Below, one piece after another: positions 24,701 through 36,091 of a stretch of DNA of 64,000 nucleotides; position 1 is the stretch's first letter, and every line of letters begins with the position of its first letter. A program made the translations under genes and the position numbers. The notes beneath the pieces were generated by a model. The model was given only the letters and a program-made list of their open reading frames with translations. It was not told the origin of the DNA and searched no databases. Origin of the DNA: Acephala macrosclerotiorum (lineage: Eukaryota > Ascomycota > Leotiomycetes > Helotiales > Mollisiaceae); contig MU119289.1 in NCBI GenBank assembly GCA_014904845.1, forward strand, positions 62,001 through 126,000, read 5' to 3'.

Positions 24701-25130
24701 ATTAAATATAATTATATTTTATTAATTTATATAATAATAAATTAATAAAATTATTTAAAATTTAAAATTTAATTAAATTTTATATAATTTAAATTAATTA
24801 ATATATTATAATTATAAACGTAATATAATTATATATAAATCGAAATTTTAATATTTTTTATTAAATCGATTATATATTAATTCGAAATTACGAAATTATC
24901 GAATTTTTTAATAGACTAATTAAATCGCTATATTTAAATATTTCGATTAAATTTAATATTTTTTACTTATAATTAAAATAATACGTAATTTAATAAAAAT
25001 TAATATTAGTTCTCAAAGCGAACGATCAATTATAAAGACTAAATATAACGATAGTTTTAAGTTGCTTTTTTTTAGTTTTTTAACTTTTTTTTATTTTATT
25101 ATTATTTTTGGTAGTATAATAATCGAAAAA

Positions 25131-25646
25131 GTACCCAAAAATAGATTATCGGTTGTGTAAAGTTATCGGTTGACTAGAGAACACTTCTAGGTGTGCGCTG
25201 CGTCGCAGTTTAAGGGATAGGCAACGATATTCTAATGGCTGTCAGCGAATTGGATACGCGCACTTCCCCTTTTTGCAATGCTGCTTTTTCTTCTTCTTGG
25301 CGTGGGTGACTTGATGAGTGACGCCCGACTGCAGCTGAAGAGCAGCTGCATCTACACAGCCTCACCCCACATCATGAAATCTTGCATTCTCTGCCCTTTG
25401 CTGCCTGTTCTCGCAAAGTTCTTCCAAATTCGAGGTCCTTTCTTGTCGCTGACAGCATCGCCTTACGTTAACCAGTCTCTAGTTGATACTTAGCATATTG
25501 AGACGAGGCATCTCAGCAGTCAAACCCTCGCGGAGGTGATCAACTGCAAACGAGGCTGAGGCTGCCAAGTATCATTGAGTTCGAAAGGACCATCAGTTTG
25601 ATCAGTTCTGTCCATTTTCGCAAGTCTATCCCCTTAATTAATCAAC
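25131..25646. other. Island border and promoter of the next gene
   Basis: Composition returns to normal within about 100 bases. A 71-codon frame at 25278-25493 is not convincing. The segment likely includes the promoter and leader of the gene starting at 25647, whose start follows the context atcaacATG. Confidence 0.4.
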
Positions 25647-28600
25647 ATGCCTCAACTCGGCAAAGTTCAGAACTCTCTTGTCGCAGCGACCCAGGAAACC
25701 ACTCTAGCTCTTGCATCGCTGAACTTCGACTTCTCCCTCGTAAAGGTTGAAGCGCCAAAAGAGTTTCGGGAGCTAGGCGCATGTCTTTCTTCTTCGCGGC
25801 GTGCCGTTGCCGAGACTGGACCTCAACACATAACCGCGAGGAAACTCGGAGCCTTATTTCACTCCGTGATTCCATCCATTCCTAGACTAGTATCGGCATA
25901 TGGGACCCGTGTATCAGAGATCGCGAAGATGCCAGGGATCAATCCGAAAGGAAGTCGTGCGGATGGACCCTTCGCGGAGCTTGTCGGTGCTGATGGTACT
26001 AGTATATGGGCAGCAGCAACCTCAGGATCCAGTGCGATCGCCGTCCATCTCTTGGCCTGTATGCTGGCAAGAATGTGGAGTCCGCAAGAAGCGACTTCGA
26101 TCTGGGTAGAACTTGTTGATGAACGCAAGAAGCTATTGGATGCGGACGTAGATATGATCACTATTGCCGCACGGTATGTGAACCTGACGAGGGATCAATT
26201 GGCCAACTGGGATGCTAGCGCCAGAGCGTGGCTCAAGACAGCAGATGTAAGTCTTTTCTAACGACGAATTCGCTGCGTTTTGACCTTTCTCACGACTCCG
26301 GACCATCGCTAATTCTAAATGACACATTTCAAGGAAGCAAAGAAACGCTGTCAAACTCAGCTGATGCTTATTGTTCAAAGGTTTGATCTGAATGTTAACC
26401 ACAAAATGAGCACCTACAACAGCGTACTGGAGGCATGGTCAACGGCAATGGTGACTGCAAACAAATTAGTCAGCGGGGTACCACAAAGCGTCAGTGAAGG
26501 GTCGATGCTCCTTGGCATTGCTTCATGGCATCTATATCCCGATATGTTGGCTCTCGAAAAGTCCAACCAACTTATCGAGCAGAACGACAAACTCGTAGCA
26601 CAAGGGGGACTCCTCACCGTCGGCCTCCAAAGTTCATCTCCTCAACAAGATCGTGGCATCCACTGGTCACTACCACTGGCATATTTCAGGTACTACGGCG
26701 ATCCGGTTACAACAACAAAGTCGATTGGCAACCACAGCTCAAGGGTACCCATAGAGCACCTCCTGGACGTGGCCTTGGGTTGCATATTTCGAGAGTGGAA
26801 TCTGAAAAGTCAGGAGTACCCACTAGGAGCGGCACTCTTGTCAGGAATTTGGACCTGTTTTAGGACTTACTGGCCTGTATTTTCCAAATTCTCTGGCTGT
26901 GGCTACAATATAACGAGCAAGCGAGCTTTACAAACAGCGCGTAGCTTCCACTGGTTACGCCATATTGCTGCTGCTGCCGACAGATACCTCGAATCCGAAT
27001 CCGAGGACAAGTCCTCTATCGAAAAGATGATAGGTTATGGTCACAGGCGTTGCAAACGTTTCTTATCTGAAGACTACAAATCTCAACTGCCGTTCTTTGG
27101 CCTGACCAATGCTTCTACTTGGCTGTCTCTTTTACGAGCACCAGAAGAGCGAATAACATTCCTGAGACAGATAGCTCAGAGCTTTGCATCGGGCTCGAAG
27201 ATCGACAGCATGGTGATTCGATATCTTAGGAAGGGTCGCTCTGCTGGCATGGAGTTGAGCTACGGCTATGCTACGATTCGGCCATTCAAAAGCTCAACGC
27301 ACCCCCACAGAACACCACGCAATCTAACTCGCTTTACGCATACTTCTACTGAACAACACGAGGGGGAGGAGAATGTGCTACTGAAGGATGGAGAAACCCG
27401 GTTCTATGGAGGTCAAATCTTGTGGCGGGATGCTCCGACATTGTTCCCCAAATCTGGAGCTGTAATCAAGGACAAGGAGACCTTAGATTTTATTATGTCC
27501 TCATCAAAAGACAAAGAAACCGAGAACGACCTCGACGATGATTTTGTTATAGTTTACCCTCAAATAACTTATGAAGTTAGGCCCTTCAACTTCGTTTTCG
27601 GAGACCTGGAAACAGCTGCGTTGTTCAGCAACGGCGATCTTGGAGATCTTCCAGATATATCGAAGCAAAACTTGGAGATCAAAAGTGTCATCAGATCCTT
27701 AAAAGAAGACAGAGTAGATCCACAGGTTCTGATGTCACACATGCACGATATGTTCTGCGAAGACAGTGATCGGGCAGACTCTCTGAGAGCACTTGGTCAA
27801 GTTGTTGACATATTCAAGCTTATGCCAGGTGCTACTATCTCTCTGGAGGTAGCTGATAAGCCTCTCCATGAGGCTCAATGGTTCAAAGGGAGTGAGGCAT
27901 ATCTCGATACACCCGCAGACACTTGTCCAATGTTATCAAGGAAAAGAACGTTCTCGTGCATCACTTTTTTTGAGACAGGGGGAATGGACATACCACCCGA
28001 CAACCTGCAGCAAGTCATGGCTATGTCACTCGACAACTCACTCTATGTCGCCGCACCACTTTTATGTGATCCTATCGAAGTTCCACATCAGCACGAAGTC
28101 AGAAGAGTAATCGGGAATATCGGTAAAGCCGGAATAGCTTTTCTCATTCCGCCGAAGAGCCCTTTGATCAGGAAGTCCAAGCCGGGAGACTGGCACCTGG
28201 TGAACCACCATCCATTCTCTGGCAATGCAGAAGATTGCTTCCAGGACACATCCCTACATCTGGCCCTTACAGACTACACGATACCTTTCACTATGGAGCA
28301 CGAAGGAGCTCGAGACGCAGCGGCATACTTCCAAGAAGCGCTCGTCTCAGTTTTTGATCGGACCGAGTGGGTTGCTGACCTGGATTGCCTTGGCAACATT
28401 GAATCTCCATTGCTAAAACGACTTTCGGTACAAAAGTGCCAACACGGGATAAAGGGGAGGTGCAAATATAGAAAGGAGGTGTTAGACTTGTTGACAAGTA
28501 TCGATAGCTGGCATGAACTGCTAGATCGTCCAAAAACTGCTGCAATAGTGCGCAGTCACGAGAACTGGATTGGCAGACTTGCTACTGCATGTCTGAGCGT

Positions 28601-28736
28601 ACAGAGAACCTACCCTACAGTGATCGTCCCCCACGAAATTGACTGTTGGATGGAGTATCTTGAAAGCTTGAGGGTAAGTGGCGCCGGAGATTGCGCGGCG
28701 GCGGTTGCTGTATTTTAGCATCGATGCCGATGTTAG
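25647..28736 (+). CDS. Large fungal protein of unknown function, about 985 residues
   Basis: Exon 1 is 25647-26246 (200 codons), exon 2 begins at 26334 after a GTAAGT...TTCAAG intron, joining KTAD to EAKKRCQTQLM in phase. A further GTAAGT at 28674 and acceptor ending at 28718 give a 45-nt intron and a short last exon ending at 28736 (...ESLRHRCRC). If that intron is retained, the frame ends at 28718 instead with VSGAGDCAAAVAVF. The N-terminus (LNFDFSLVKVEAPKEF, RRAVAETGPQHITARKLGALFHSVIP, ADGTSIWAAATSG) matches a family I recall as widespread in filamentous ascomycetes but uncharacterised. No signal peptide, no clear membrane helix, no known catalytic motif; a conserved C-terminal part contains WVADLDCLGNIESPLLKRL and a Cys/His cluster CQHGIKGRCKYRK. 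The gene has a clean reading frame although it adjoins the AT island. Confidence 0.8.
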
Positions 28737-29650
28737 ACGGATGCAATCATGAATGGGAATATGAGGGACTCATTGCGATCTTGTATTGTTCACTAGCTTC
28801 CTCGTGGAAACACGAGTATCAGTGTACCTCAACGTTGAACAGTTGTCGCTATCAAACCCTGGGATTTCGCGATCGGGCAATGAGCTTTAAGGCTTCCAAG
28901 CGTTAATGCTCGGCACCGCTCCCTAAAGAAGCCCCTAAGCGTACAAGCGAATAGTGGTCAATTACTCCCCTATTACTCCGCACTTGCATTTTCAGGACTT
29001 TCGTCTTATCTCTGCAGTTGGAGACGGGGTGTGATATACGTATATTTGAGTAAACCCTTTGAGTCGCTAGTCTTGCATGAAACAAGTTCGTTGCGAAGTC
29101 CATGCATATTTAACTACACGTGGTCTAAATACAAAGAGTCTCGAGTGATGCTCCCAGCATAGTAGTAGGAGTAGGAGCTTGATCAGCGACGACGAATGTA
29201 CAAAGCAGGTTGAGCCCCAAGGTGGGTGGACCCTCAACTGCCATCAACATGAACTGGTTCATTTGGAGGAATGGTGCGGGGTGGGAACTTCGAGCCAACA
29301 TCAAGTCCCTCCAAGTTCAGTCGTTCTTCGTCATATTCCGCGCAAAGTTGCCTGGCATCTCGAATTGGTAGCTGAAGACAAGATTATTAGCATCCACCCT
29401 GTTTCCTCAGTGACACTGTATCTATTCACACGTTAAGTCCGGGAAGCACAACACTTTGATTGCTATGGCTCAAGACATAAGAATAGATCGGCTCTGGGCC
29501 ATCTTCTTGACCAACATTCCACTCTAGAGCACCAGAACTGAGGATAGCAATTGGCCTTGTGGTTTCGGCCACAATTTGTGGGAAGGGGGCAGGGAACAGA
29601 AGTCGACGAGTAAAGTCGAGTCGTCCATCATGATTCAACCCATTTGATGT
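28737..29650. other. Gene-poor interval with an ORF relic
   Basis: A minus-strand frame at 29426-29638 (LDFTRRLLFPAPFPQIVAETTRPIAILSSGALEWNV) looks more protein-like than chance and might be the tail of a lost gene, but I cannot name it. Elsewhere there is no supported feature. Confidence 0.35.
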
Positions 29651-30960
29651 CCGTAGTCGCCATTTACAATTTTAATACCATCAGTATTGGTTACAATATA
29701 AAGAAATATATATTGGGTAATATGAAAAGTCGAAATATGAGACTGCATATTATATTTATCATGATATATATTGCAATATAGAAATATCAAGTCGAAAAGG
29801 CCTCTATTAAAATATAATTGTCAAATCAACGTCGGTAGTGACTTCTCCTACAAAAACCTTTGCTAAAATATTAGAATCTTCGATATTGTCGTCGAGAGCC
29901 TCCATAACATTCAACCACAATTTCAAGTATTTTACAGCTTGAATAATCTCAATTCCAAGACGATCGCGACGATCGAAAACAGCGACCTTTGCCTTCTACA
30001 AGAGATATTCAGGGTTTGCAAATATAGCTGGTACTGCCTAAGGCCTTATATTTCTTATCGCAATACTGGCACCGCCATTCCTCGTGGCCCAAGTTATTAT
30101 AATATCGTACCTGCGGATTTTCATTCGACATATAATCAAATACCCATGATAATAATAGTTTTAGCTTCGCAGAAAGTTCGTTTAGTAGAGCAAGGCTCGA
30201 AGTAGTTAGTAATGAAGTTAACGCTGGGCTCGGAGATCCGAGAGGATTATTATTATTTATTGGTACTATTAATAAATTAATAATAGTTTTTACAAATAGC
30301 AAAGTTTTTTGCTTTTATTTGAATGAAATTTTAATAATATTCGATTATTAATTAAGAGTTTAAATGCTTAAATCTGAGAAATCATGGATATATATTGTAT
30401 ATTAATATAATAAAAGTGTATTAAAAATCGAAAAACAAAGAACTTTTAATTATTAATAATTTTATAACGTGATATTACAAAATTACAATTTTCAGTTTTT
30501 AAAACACGTAATATTTAATAAAATTAATTCAATTACTAATTAATAAGTTTACGACGTTTTATAATAATAAATTAAAATTTATTTACTTTTTTACTTTGTT
30601 ACAAAATATTTACTTTAAACGAAACTAATAAATATACATATTTACTTTTTTCACTTAATATAAGAAATATAAAAAGTATAAAAGCTTTTTATTTATATTG
30701 GCAATTTCGATTATAAATCTGAGTTATATTATATTATATTTATTTATTATAATAAATAAAATATATTGCTCTATTGTACTTAATACTGCATATTATAATT
30801 TCTCGCGACTTCTTAGTCCAATTCAGAATACTGAAGACCCTGGAGATAGATTTTTAGCTCTTTTTAGTTGAACTATTTTTAAATATCTCGGATTATTACT
30901 AAAGCTCCGTGCTGAACTTGTAATTCAAATGATAAAGGTAATCTGGGAGGTGAAGGCACG
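29650..30960. repeat. Second AT-rich patch
   Basis: AT-rich DNA with residual CG pairs, milder than the main island. It surrounds the transposase relic listed next and has no other open frame. Likely a RIP-affected DNA transposon. Confidence 0.6.
29829..30302 (-). pseudogene. hAT-type transposase relic with BED-like zinc finger
   Basis: On the minus strand the frame ending at 30009 reads SWVFDYM followed by GHEEWRCQYCDKKYKALGST, the spacing of a BED zinc finger at the start of hAT transposases (SW...W.C..C...). The frame then stops where the His half of the finger is expected. A second open stretch of about 57 codons lower down (AKVAVFDRRDRLGIEIIQA...) lies in another frame. The relic is embedded in AT-rich DNA, fitting a decayed transposon. 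A non-transposon BED protein is possible but less likely. Confidence 0.45.
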
Positions 30961-33142
30961 GTGAACTAGGCGAGTCTCAAAGCAACGATTTTATTACATC
31001 TCTCTTTTTGGAACAGTTCCCTCACAAGTACATCCAATCGCTGACATAGTTGACCTTTCCTAACTCTGCCAACGTTGTCTCGAAGGCTGGCTGAGCGATT
31101 GTGGCATTCGGACAGAAATGTGCACGTGCCAAATGTGAACGGGTCTCAGCATCTAGCAATTGCCGCTTCCTTGGAAAGATTTCCTTGAGTTCTCTCGGGT
31201 ATGATACTTGGCACACGGACAGAAAGTGCACACTTGCTAGGGAATCACTCTATTGGGAAACTCAACTCTGAGCTGGCAGGTCCCGTTTCTTTCTTTGCTT
31301 GTTTCAGAGTCATCGAATAAGTACATATAGCTGTGTTTGGCGGGCAGTTGAGTAGACAGATGAGGTTGGCTCGTTGGATGATTTGAGCAGTTCTTTCTTC
31401 CTCTTTTAGTAACTCGAGCTTCTTCTAATTAAGTGGATCTCTCAGCATAGCAAACCCAAGCTTGCTAGTGCGGCTTCAGACCACTAAGGGTTGACTGGAG
31501 TAATCATAAGACATTCCGGGCGTTGAAAATGAAGGACAATCCCAAGGACGGGTTTATTCATTTCTGAGAAGATTTGATTGCAGAGGTCAATGCCTTTTCA
31601 ACCTGTAGATGAAATTTTGAAACGTGATAGTCATGGTCGGTTCCAAGAAGAGAATCAAATATTTATAGACAATGATTGAGGGGTGGGAGTTTAAACAACA
31701 GCTTTTCGTGGATCCATGTGTTTGATTTTGTATTACGATTAACCTTAGTGGATTTCTTTCGAAAAACGGCAAGCCAAATCTCGGTTCCAAGGACCATACA
31801 CCCCAATCACTGAATCCACGATCTCATCTTGCAGCACCGCAGACTGACGAGAATTGGGCTTCCCGTCCGCTCTGCCATACACAAACTGTTCTAGTACAGG
31901 GCGTTCGATGCTCGGGTGAGGTTCTTCTCGTTGCTAACAGTGAGGCTCTGCGAATTAAATTTACTGGCTTTGCCCATTCGCTTGTAGTACAGGAAAAGAT
32001 GCTAGCATGCAGAGCAGAATGCTCTTAATGAGATGGAACAGCGAGCAACTGATGAATTATTCAATTCTTGGATAGGGCGAAGTATAGGTTTGAGGATGAA
32101 GACTATCCACTCGGAAGCATCTCTCGACCGACCCCAAAGAACGAAGAGAGACAGCTCTTCGGAACCATCATCAGGTATACCTTGAAACTGTTCAGCAAAT
32201 GGAGATGTAAAAATCCATTGAGCCGTCAAACCAACGCCCGACATCTCAATTTGTCCTTAATTTCTACCATAGACGGCTCACGAAAACGCTTCTGCTTCCA
32301 CCCGAAGCTTCAACTCCGCTCGAAAGGTGCTCGGAATCTATTCCTCTCGTTCTCCTTCCTGCTCCTGCAGCACAATGGCTATATATACTTAAATACTCAC
32401 TTAAGCCTCCACATACGACCATAGAAGACGAGATATTGGGCATCCCGTCCGCTCTGCCATACACAAGCCGTCTATCGGTGGATTAGTAGTTGAGTGGGTG
32501 ACCATCAGCGAATACCCACTGTTGTATGTTTTTTGACACTATTTTTTTGATGTTTGGTGTCGTGGCGTGGTCAGGGACGAGTTTTTTGATGTCAGGTTGG
32601 CTTATGTAAGCGACGACGATGTGGGCCTGGTGGACGAAGCCCGAGCTCCATGCTTTCCTCTACTTGACAACATCTCTTTTTGCAGATAGCTTCAAAACGA
32701 TACCCAATTGGGGGTCTGCGAACTCTGATGCAAGGAGCTACCGATATCGAAAGTCAAGTACGAATCGGCAAACCTGCCTATCTCGACCATGGAGCTAATT
32801 CCGCAGCCCTACTCGTATCCCGCGATCTCAAGACCAATGGAGAGCCAAACCCCAGATCATCCAGCAAGATCAAAAGTTGGTTCTACAGACGGCAGCTTGG
32901 ACCGGATGCTACGCCGACGATTGTTCCGGAAATAAGACAAACAGCTTGTTTGTAACATGATCCCACGGGTGTTACGATCAACAACATTCCACTCGACGGC
33001 ACCCTTTTCGCCGACGAAATACAGTGACCCCTCACTTCACCAGCTTGGCTACTAGAGTACAATATAAAAGCCACTCGATGTTGTACATTTGCTAAATTTT
33101 GCTTTACATACTGGACTAATTGCAGGATACTAATAACAGAAA
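30961..33142. other. Gene-poor interval with a 32-bp direct repeat
   Basis: Several short frames occur: 31022-31231 (-), 32002-32244 (-) and 32680-32955 (+). None shows a known domain, though 31022-31231 (69 codons, ELKEIFPRKRQLLDAETRS) may be an exon remnant. Segments 31853-31884 and 32435-32466 are the same 32-bp sequence with one mismatch. The last 200 bases include the promoter of the dehydrogenase gene. Confidence 0.4.
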
Positions 33143-34485
33143 ATGAGAGCAGCACAATACTACGGAATCGAGGATATCAGAGTCGAGGATATTCCAGAGC
33201 CAGTCTGTCAGGAGGGCCAATTGAAGATTCAACCTGCTTTTGTCGGAATCTGCGGAACAGGTACCTACATTCTCACCCCCGAATTCCGCAATTGACTTTC
33301 AGACATTATACTGACTTCACTTCAGATCTTCACGAATACCTCGGAGGACCGACATTTGCCCCAGTTAAACCACATCCCATCACGAAAGAAACCCTCCCCG
33401 TTACCTTTGGCCACGACTTCTCGGGCACAGTTCTCGAAGTCGGAAAAGGCGCCACAGCTTTCAAACAAGGACAGCACGTCTCGATACAACCGACAATCTA
33501 TGACGGAACCTGCGGAGCCTGTAAGCACAGCTTCGAAAATGTTTGTTACAACGGCGGATTCGTAGGACTTTCAGGATGGGGCGGAGGACTCAGTGACGCG
33601 GTGACGGTCCCGGCATCTTACTGCCTTCCATTACCAGACAACATCCCCCTTGATGTGGCAGCGCTAATTGAGCCTCTTGCTGTTGGCTGGCATGCCGTCA
33701 GACAATCACCTCTCAAACAGGGCGACGACATCTTGATCCTAGGAGGAGGGCCAATCGGTATAGCAGTCATACAAGCGCTTCGAGCAAGAGGCTGTGGAAA
33801 GATAATTGTCAGCGAGTTATCTGCCTCACGCCAACGATTCGCGAAACAATTCGGCGCAGGCGGGAAGTCGATGTAATCAAAGAAGTACAAAATCTCACCG
33901 GCGGTGAAGGCGTGGACATTGTATTTGATTGTGCGGGAGTGGCGGTTGGTTTGGAGGCTGCCTGCAAGGCTATCAAAGTCAAGGGCACTGTAGTCAACGT
34001 TGCTATTGTGAGTCACCCCGTTTCCTCCCGTTGTGTGCGACATTCGGAAGAAAAGGAAGTCTAGAATCCCCGAAGAGATTCTCCGAGGCAGAACGGCGGT
34101 GGTACTTCGTATGGAGGCATTCAGTTAACGTTTTCAAAGTGGGAAAAAGCCGTTCCATTTCAGCCCAACGATCTCGTGTTTCGCGAAGGGAAGTACGTCG
34201 CATGCCTAGGCTACGTCCAACAAGATTTCAAAGATGTGATTCAAGCCATTTCTTCCGGTAAGATTAAAATTTACTTTTCTCATTCACACTAAATATTTCC
34301 CGAGATTTAGCTCAGGGGCAACTGCTGCCCGAAAGTCCCCACCAGTGCCTGACAATCTCACAGGAAAAATGTCGCCGGGAGCCATGATCACAAGCAAAAT
34401 TTCGCTCGAAAATGTGGTTGAAGGTGGGATCAAGGAGTTGATCAAGAATAAGGAGAAGCATGTCAAGGTTTTGGTGCAGATATAA
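33143..34485 (+). pseudogene. Zinc-dependent medium-chain alcohol (butanediol-type) dehydrogenase, frameshifted
   Basis: Four exons are clear: 33143-33260, 33326-34007, 34140-34257 and 34364-34485. The product resembles fungal (R,R)-butanediol/sorbitol-type dehydrogenases: VGICGTDLHEYLGGP (zinc ligand Cys, split by intron 1), TFGHDFSGTVLEVG (usual GHE is GHD here), structural-zinc cysteines TCGACKHSFENVC, Rossmann loop ILGGGPIGIAVIQALRARG, then FREGKYVACLGYV and a C-terminus ITSKISLENVVEGGIKELI. In exon 2, just after AKQFGA, about 16 bases are missing compared with the family (a DYVLNP-like stretch is gone), so the frame shifts at about 33858 and runs into a stop at 33874-33876. One frame over, REVDVIKEVQNLTGGEGVDIVFDCAG continues normally. 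No GT-AG intron can bridge the gap. The shifted frame can yield only a truncated 193-residue product lacking the C-terminal half. Confidence 0.85.
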
Positions 34486-34795
34486 TTTTTAGCGATGCAG
34501 AACAGGCGATGCAAAACGTGCAAATGCCTGGCGACGGGAGTGGGTGGGACTTGCATGCAGATGAGGGTCAGGACTGGAACCACATCACCAGCCACACCTA
34601 AATGACAAGATATCGAATTGGACGCAAGACACTTCACTTCACGTCAAGTCGTTCGCCTCACTTTATTTTTCAAGTCACAAGTCATGTCAAGTGAATATAT
34701 ATGTATGGGGGTAAGGAACAGAATTATTGCCATCTATCTACTCGCAAACCGAAAGACGACAACCGCCCACCCATTTCCCTTTCTTCATTTCTCAC
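34486..34795. other. Intergenic interval between convergent genes
   Basis: Contains the 3' flanks of the dehydrogenase pseudogene and of the coiled-coil gene. Nothing else seen. Confidence 0.4.
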
Positions 34796-36091
34796 TCATT
34801 CCCACCGATAAACCCCATCATCATAAAGGACCCTATGCCTGCGATTCCCTGGCCCAACCGAAAATCTCCTTTTTGGCATCTGTCGTTCCCTAAGTCTCAT
34901 CTTCAACGCCTCCTCCTCCTTCTCCAACATCCTCTCCTTAATCTCCCTATCCCTCTCTTCCATGCGTCTTCTAATCTCCTTCTCCTCGATAATCGCTCTC
35001 TCACCTGGACTCAATCCCGCTATTCCCCCTACCCTAACCTCATCAATACTCCTCTTCCTAAGCGGTGGCAGAACATCATTTGGGTCCGGTCGCGACGTTG
35101 TAGTAACAACCGTTGGCTTTAGGATCCCACGACGAGGTGGAGAAGGCGGAATAGGAACTGGTGGTCGTCTCCTAATCTCCTCATCCTGCGCTCGAATCCG
35201 TTCCTCCCGTCTGCGCTCAGCTTCAAGAACCTTAATCCGATCCTCACGTTCCTTATCCCTCTTCTCCCGTTCCCGTTCTCGTTCGCGGACCTCGCGTTCA
35301 GCGGCAGCGAGGGCGCGTTCCCGTTCTCGTTTCTCCATCTCCCGATCAAGTTCTTCACGTTCACGTTTCCGGCGCTCGATCTCTTCGACTTCGCGACGAG
35401 CGCGCGAGTCGAATGATGTGTGGGATGAGCTGGGACTATCCCATCCGAATCGCTCTCGCGATGTTGATAGTCGGCGACGGCCACCGACGACTGCTCCGAC
35501 GGAAGGAACTCGTTGTCTCCTCTCTGGTTGTTGAGATTCACGAATGACTTCTCGTTCACGGACGATTTCTCGCTCTCGTTGTAAAGGTCGTTCATCGACT
35601 ATAATAGGGCGACCACGTTCACGGGGTAGGCCGTCAATGATGAATGGTGGTGAGGCAGGAGAGTTAGGGACTGAGAAGGTCTGGTTGATTGTTTGTGGTG
35701 GAGTTCGAGGTGTTGGTGGTGAGTCGACGATAACGATCCTTTCTTTTCGGTGTTGTCTCGTTGGTTTTAATGTAGGAACCTCTCTCTTCCTTTCAGATGG
35801 TCGTCGCCGAACTCCACCTTCTCGATCATCACTGCTAACAGATGAAGATTGACGACGATGATTCGAATTTCCAGCAGATCGAGGAGGAGTCTGAGGAAAG
35901 GACCGTCGATGAGCTGTCATCATGTACTCGGTAGTCGGTTCCCCGAACTGGATATTGCGGACGGGATTCTCGAGTGTGGAGAGCTTGGCGCAGGGGCGGG
36001 ACGGAGCGCCGTATTGACAGATCTCTGTGTGTCGGAACTCGAGTTCTTTGCCGTCTGGGTAACGGTCTACGTAGACGTTTGTTACACACAT
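34796..36091 (-). CDS. Charged coiled-coil protein of unknown function, 431 residues
   Basis: Single-exon frame starting at 36091. The first 50 residues (MCVTNVYVDRYPDGKELEF, then ICQYGAPSRPCAK) form a short conserved cysteine-containing N-terminus seen in many filamentous ascomycete proteins. A Ser/Pro/Arg-rich middle follows, with HRRQSSSVSSDDREGG and a run of RE dipeptides (QREREIVREREVIRE). Residues about 230-310 are a long Arg/Glu/Lys helix predicted to form a coiled coil, and a second charged helix lies near 365-410 before GNRRHRVLYDDGVYRWE. Low complexity makes functional guesses unsafe; nuclear or cytoskeletal roles are possible. No membrane segment. The intact frame of 431 codons with a conserved head supports a real gene. 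Confidence 0.75.
   Translation of the reverse strand: MCVTNVYVDRYPDGKELEFRHTEICQYGAPSRPCAKLSTLENPVRNIQFGEPTTEYMMTAHRRSFPQTPPRSAGNSNHRRQSSSVSSDDREGGVRRRPSERKREVPTLKPTRQHRKERIVIVDSPPTPRTPPQTINQTFSVPNSPASPPFIIDGLPRERGRPIIVDERPLQREREIVREREVIRESQQPERRQRVPSVGAVVGGRRRLSTSRERFGWDSPSSSHTSFDSRARREVEEIERRKREREELDREMEKRERERALAAAEREVREREREREKRDKEREDRIKVLEAERRREERIRAQDEEIRRRPPVPIPPSPPRRGILKPTVVTTTSRPDPNDVLPPLRKRSIDEVRVGGIAGLSPGERAIIEEKEIRRRMEERDREIKERMLEKEEEALKMRLRERQMPKRRFSVGPGNRRHRVLYDDGVYRWE

Larger units (their letters stand above)
16560..25130. repeat. Extreme AT-rich island with RIP signature
   Basis: About 8.6 kb in which, by eye, roughly one base in ten is G or C. No open frame of any length survives on either strand. 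Most of the remaining C and G lie in CG pairs (acg, tcg), while CA, TG, CT and CC are nearly absent. This is what remains when C is converted to T on both strands in CpA and CpT contexts, i.e. repeat-induced point mutation. Edges are sharp (about 16,560 and 25,130). Such islands in fungi are usually eroded transposon clusters packed as heterochromatin; a centromere-like or subtelomere-like role cannot be judged from one window. Within it I see an LTR-like pair, tandem repeats and a hairpin, listed separately. Confidence 0.9.
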
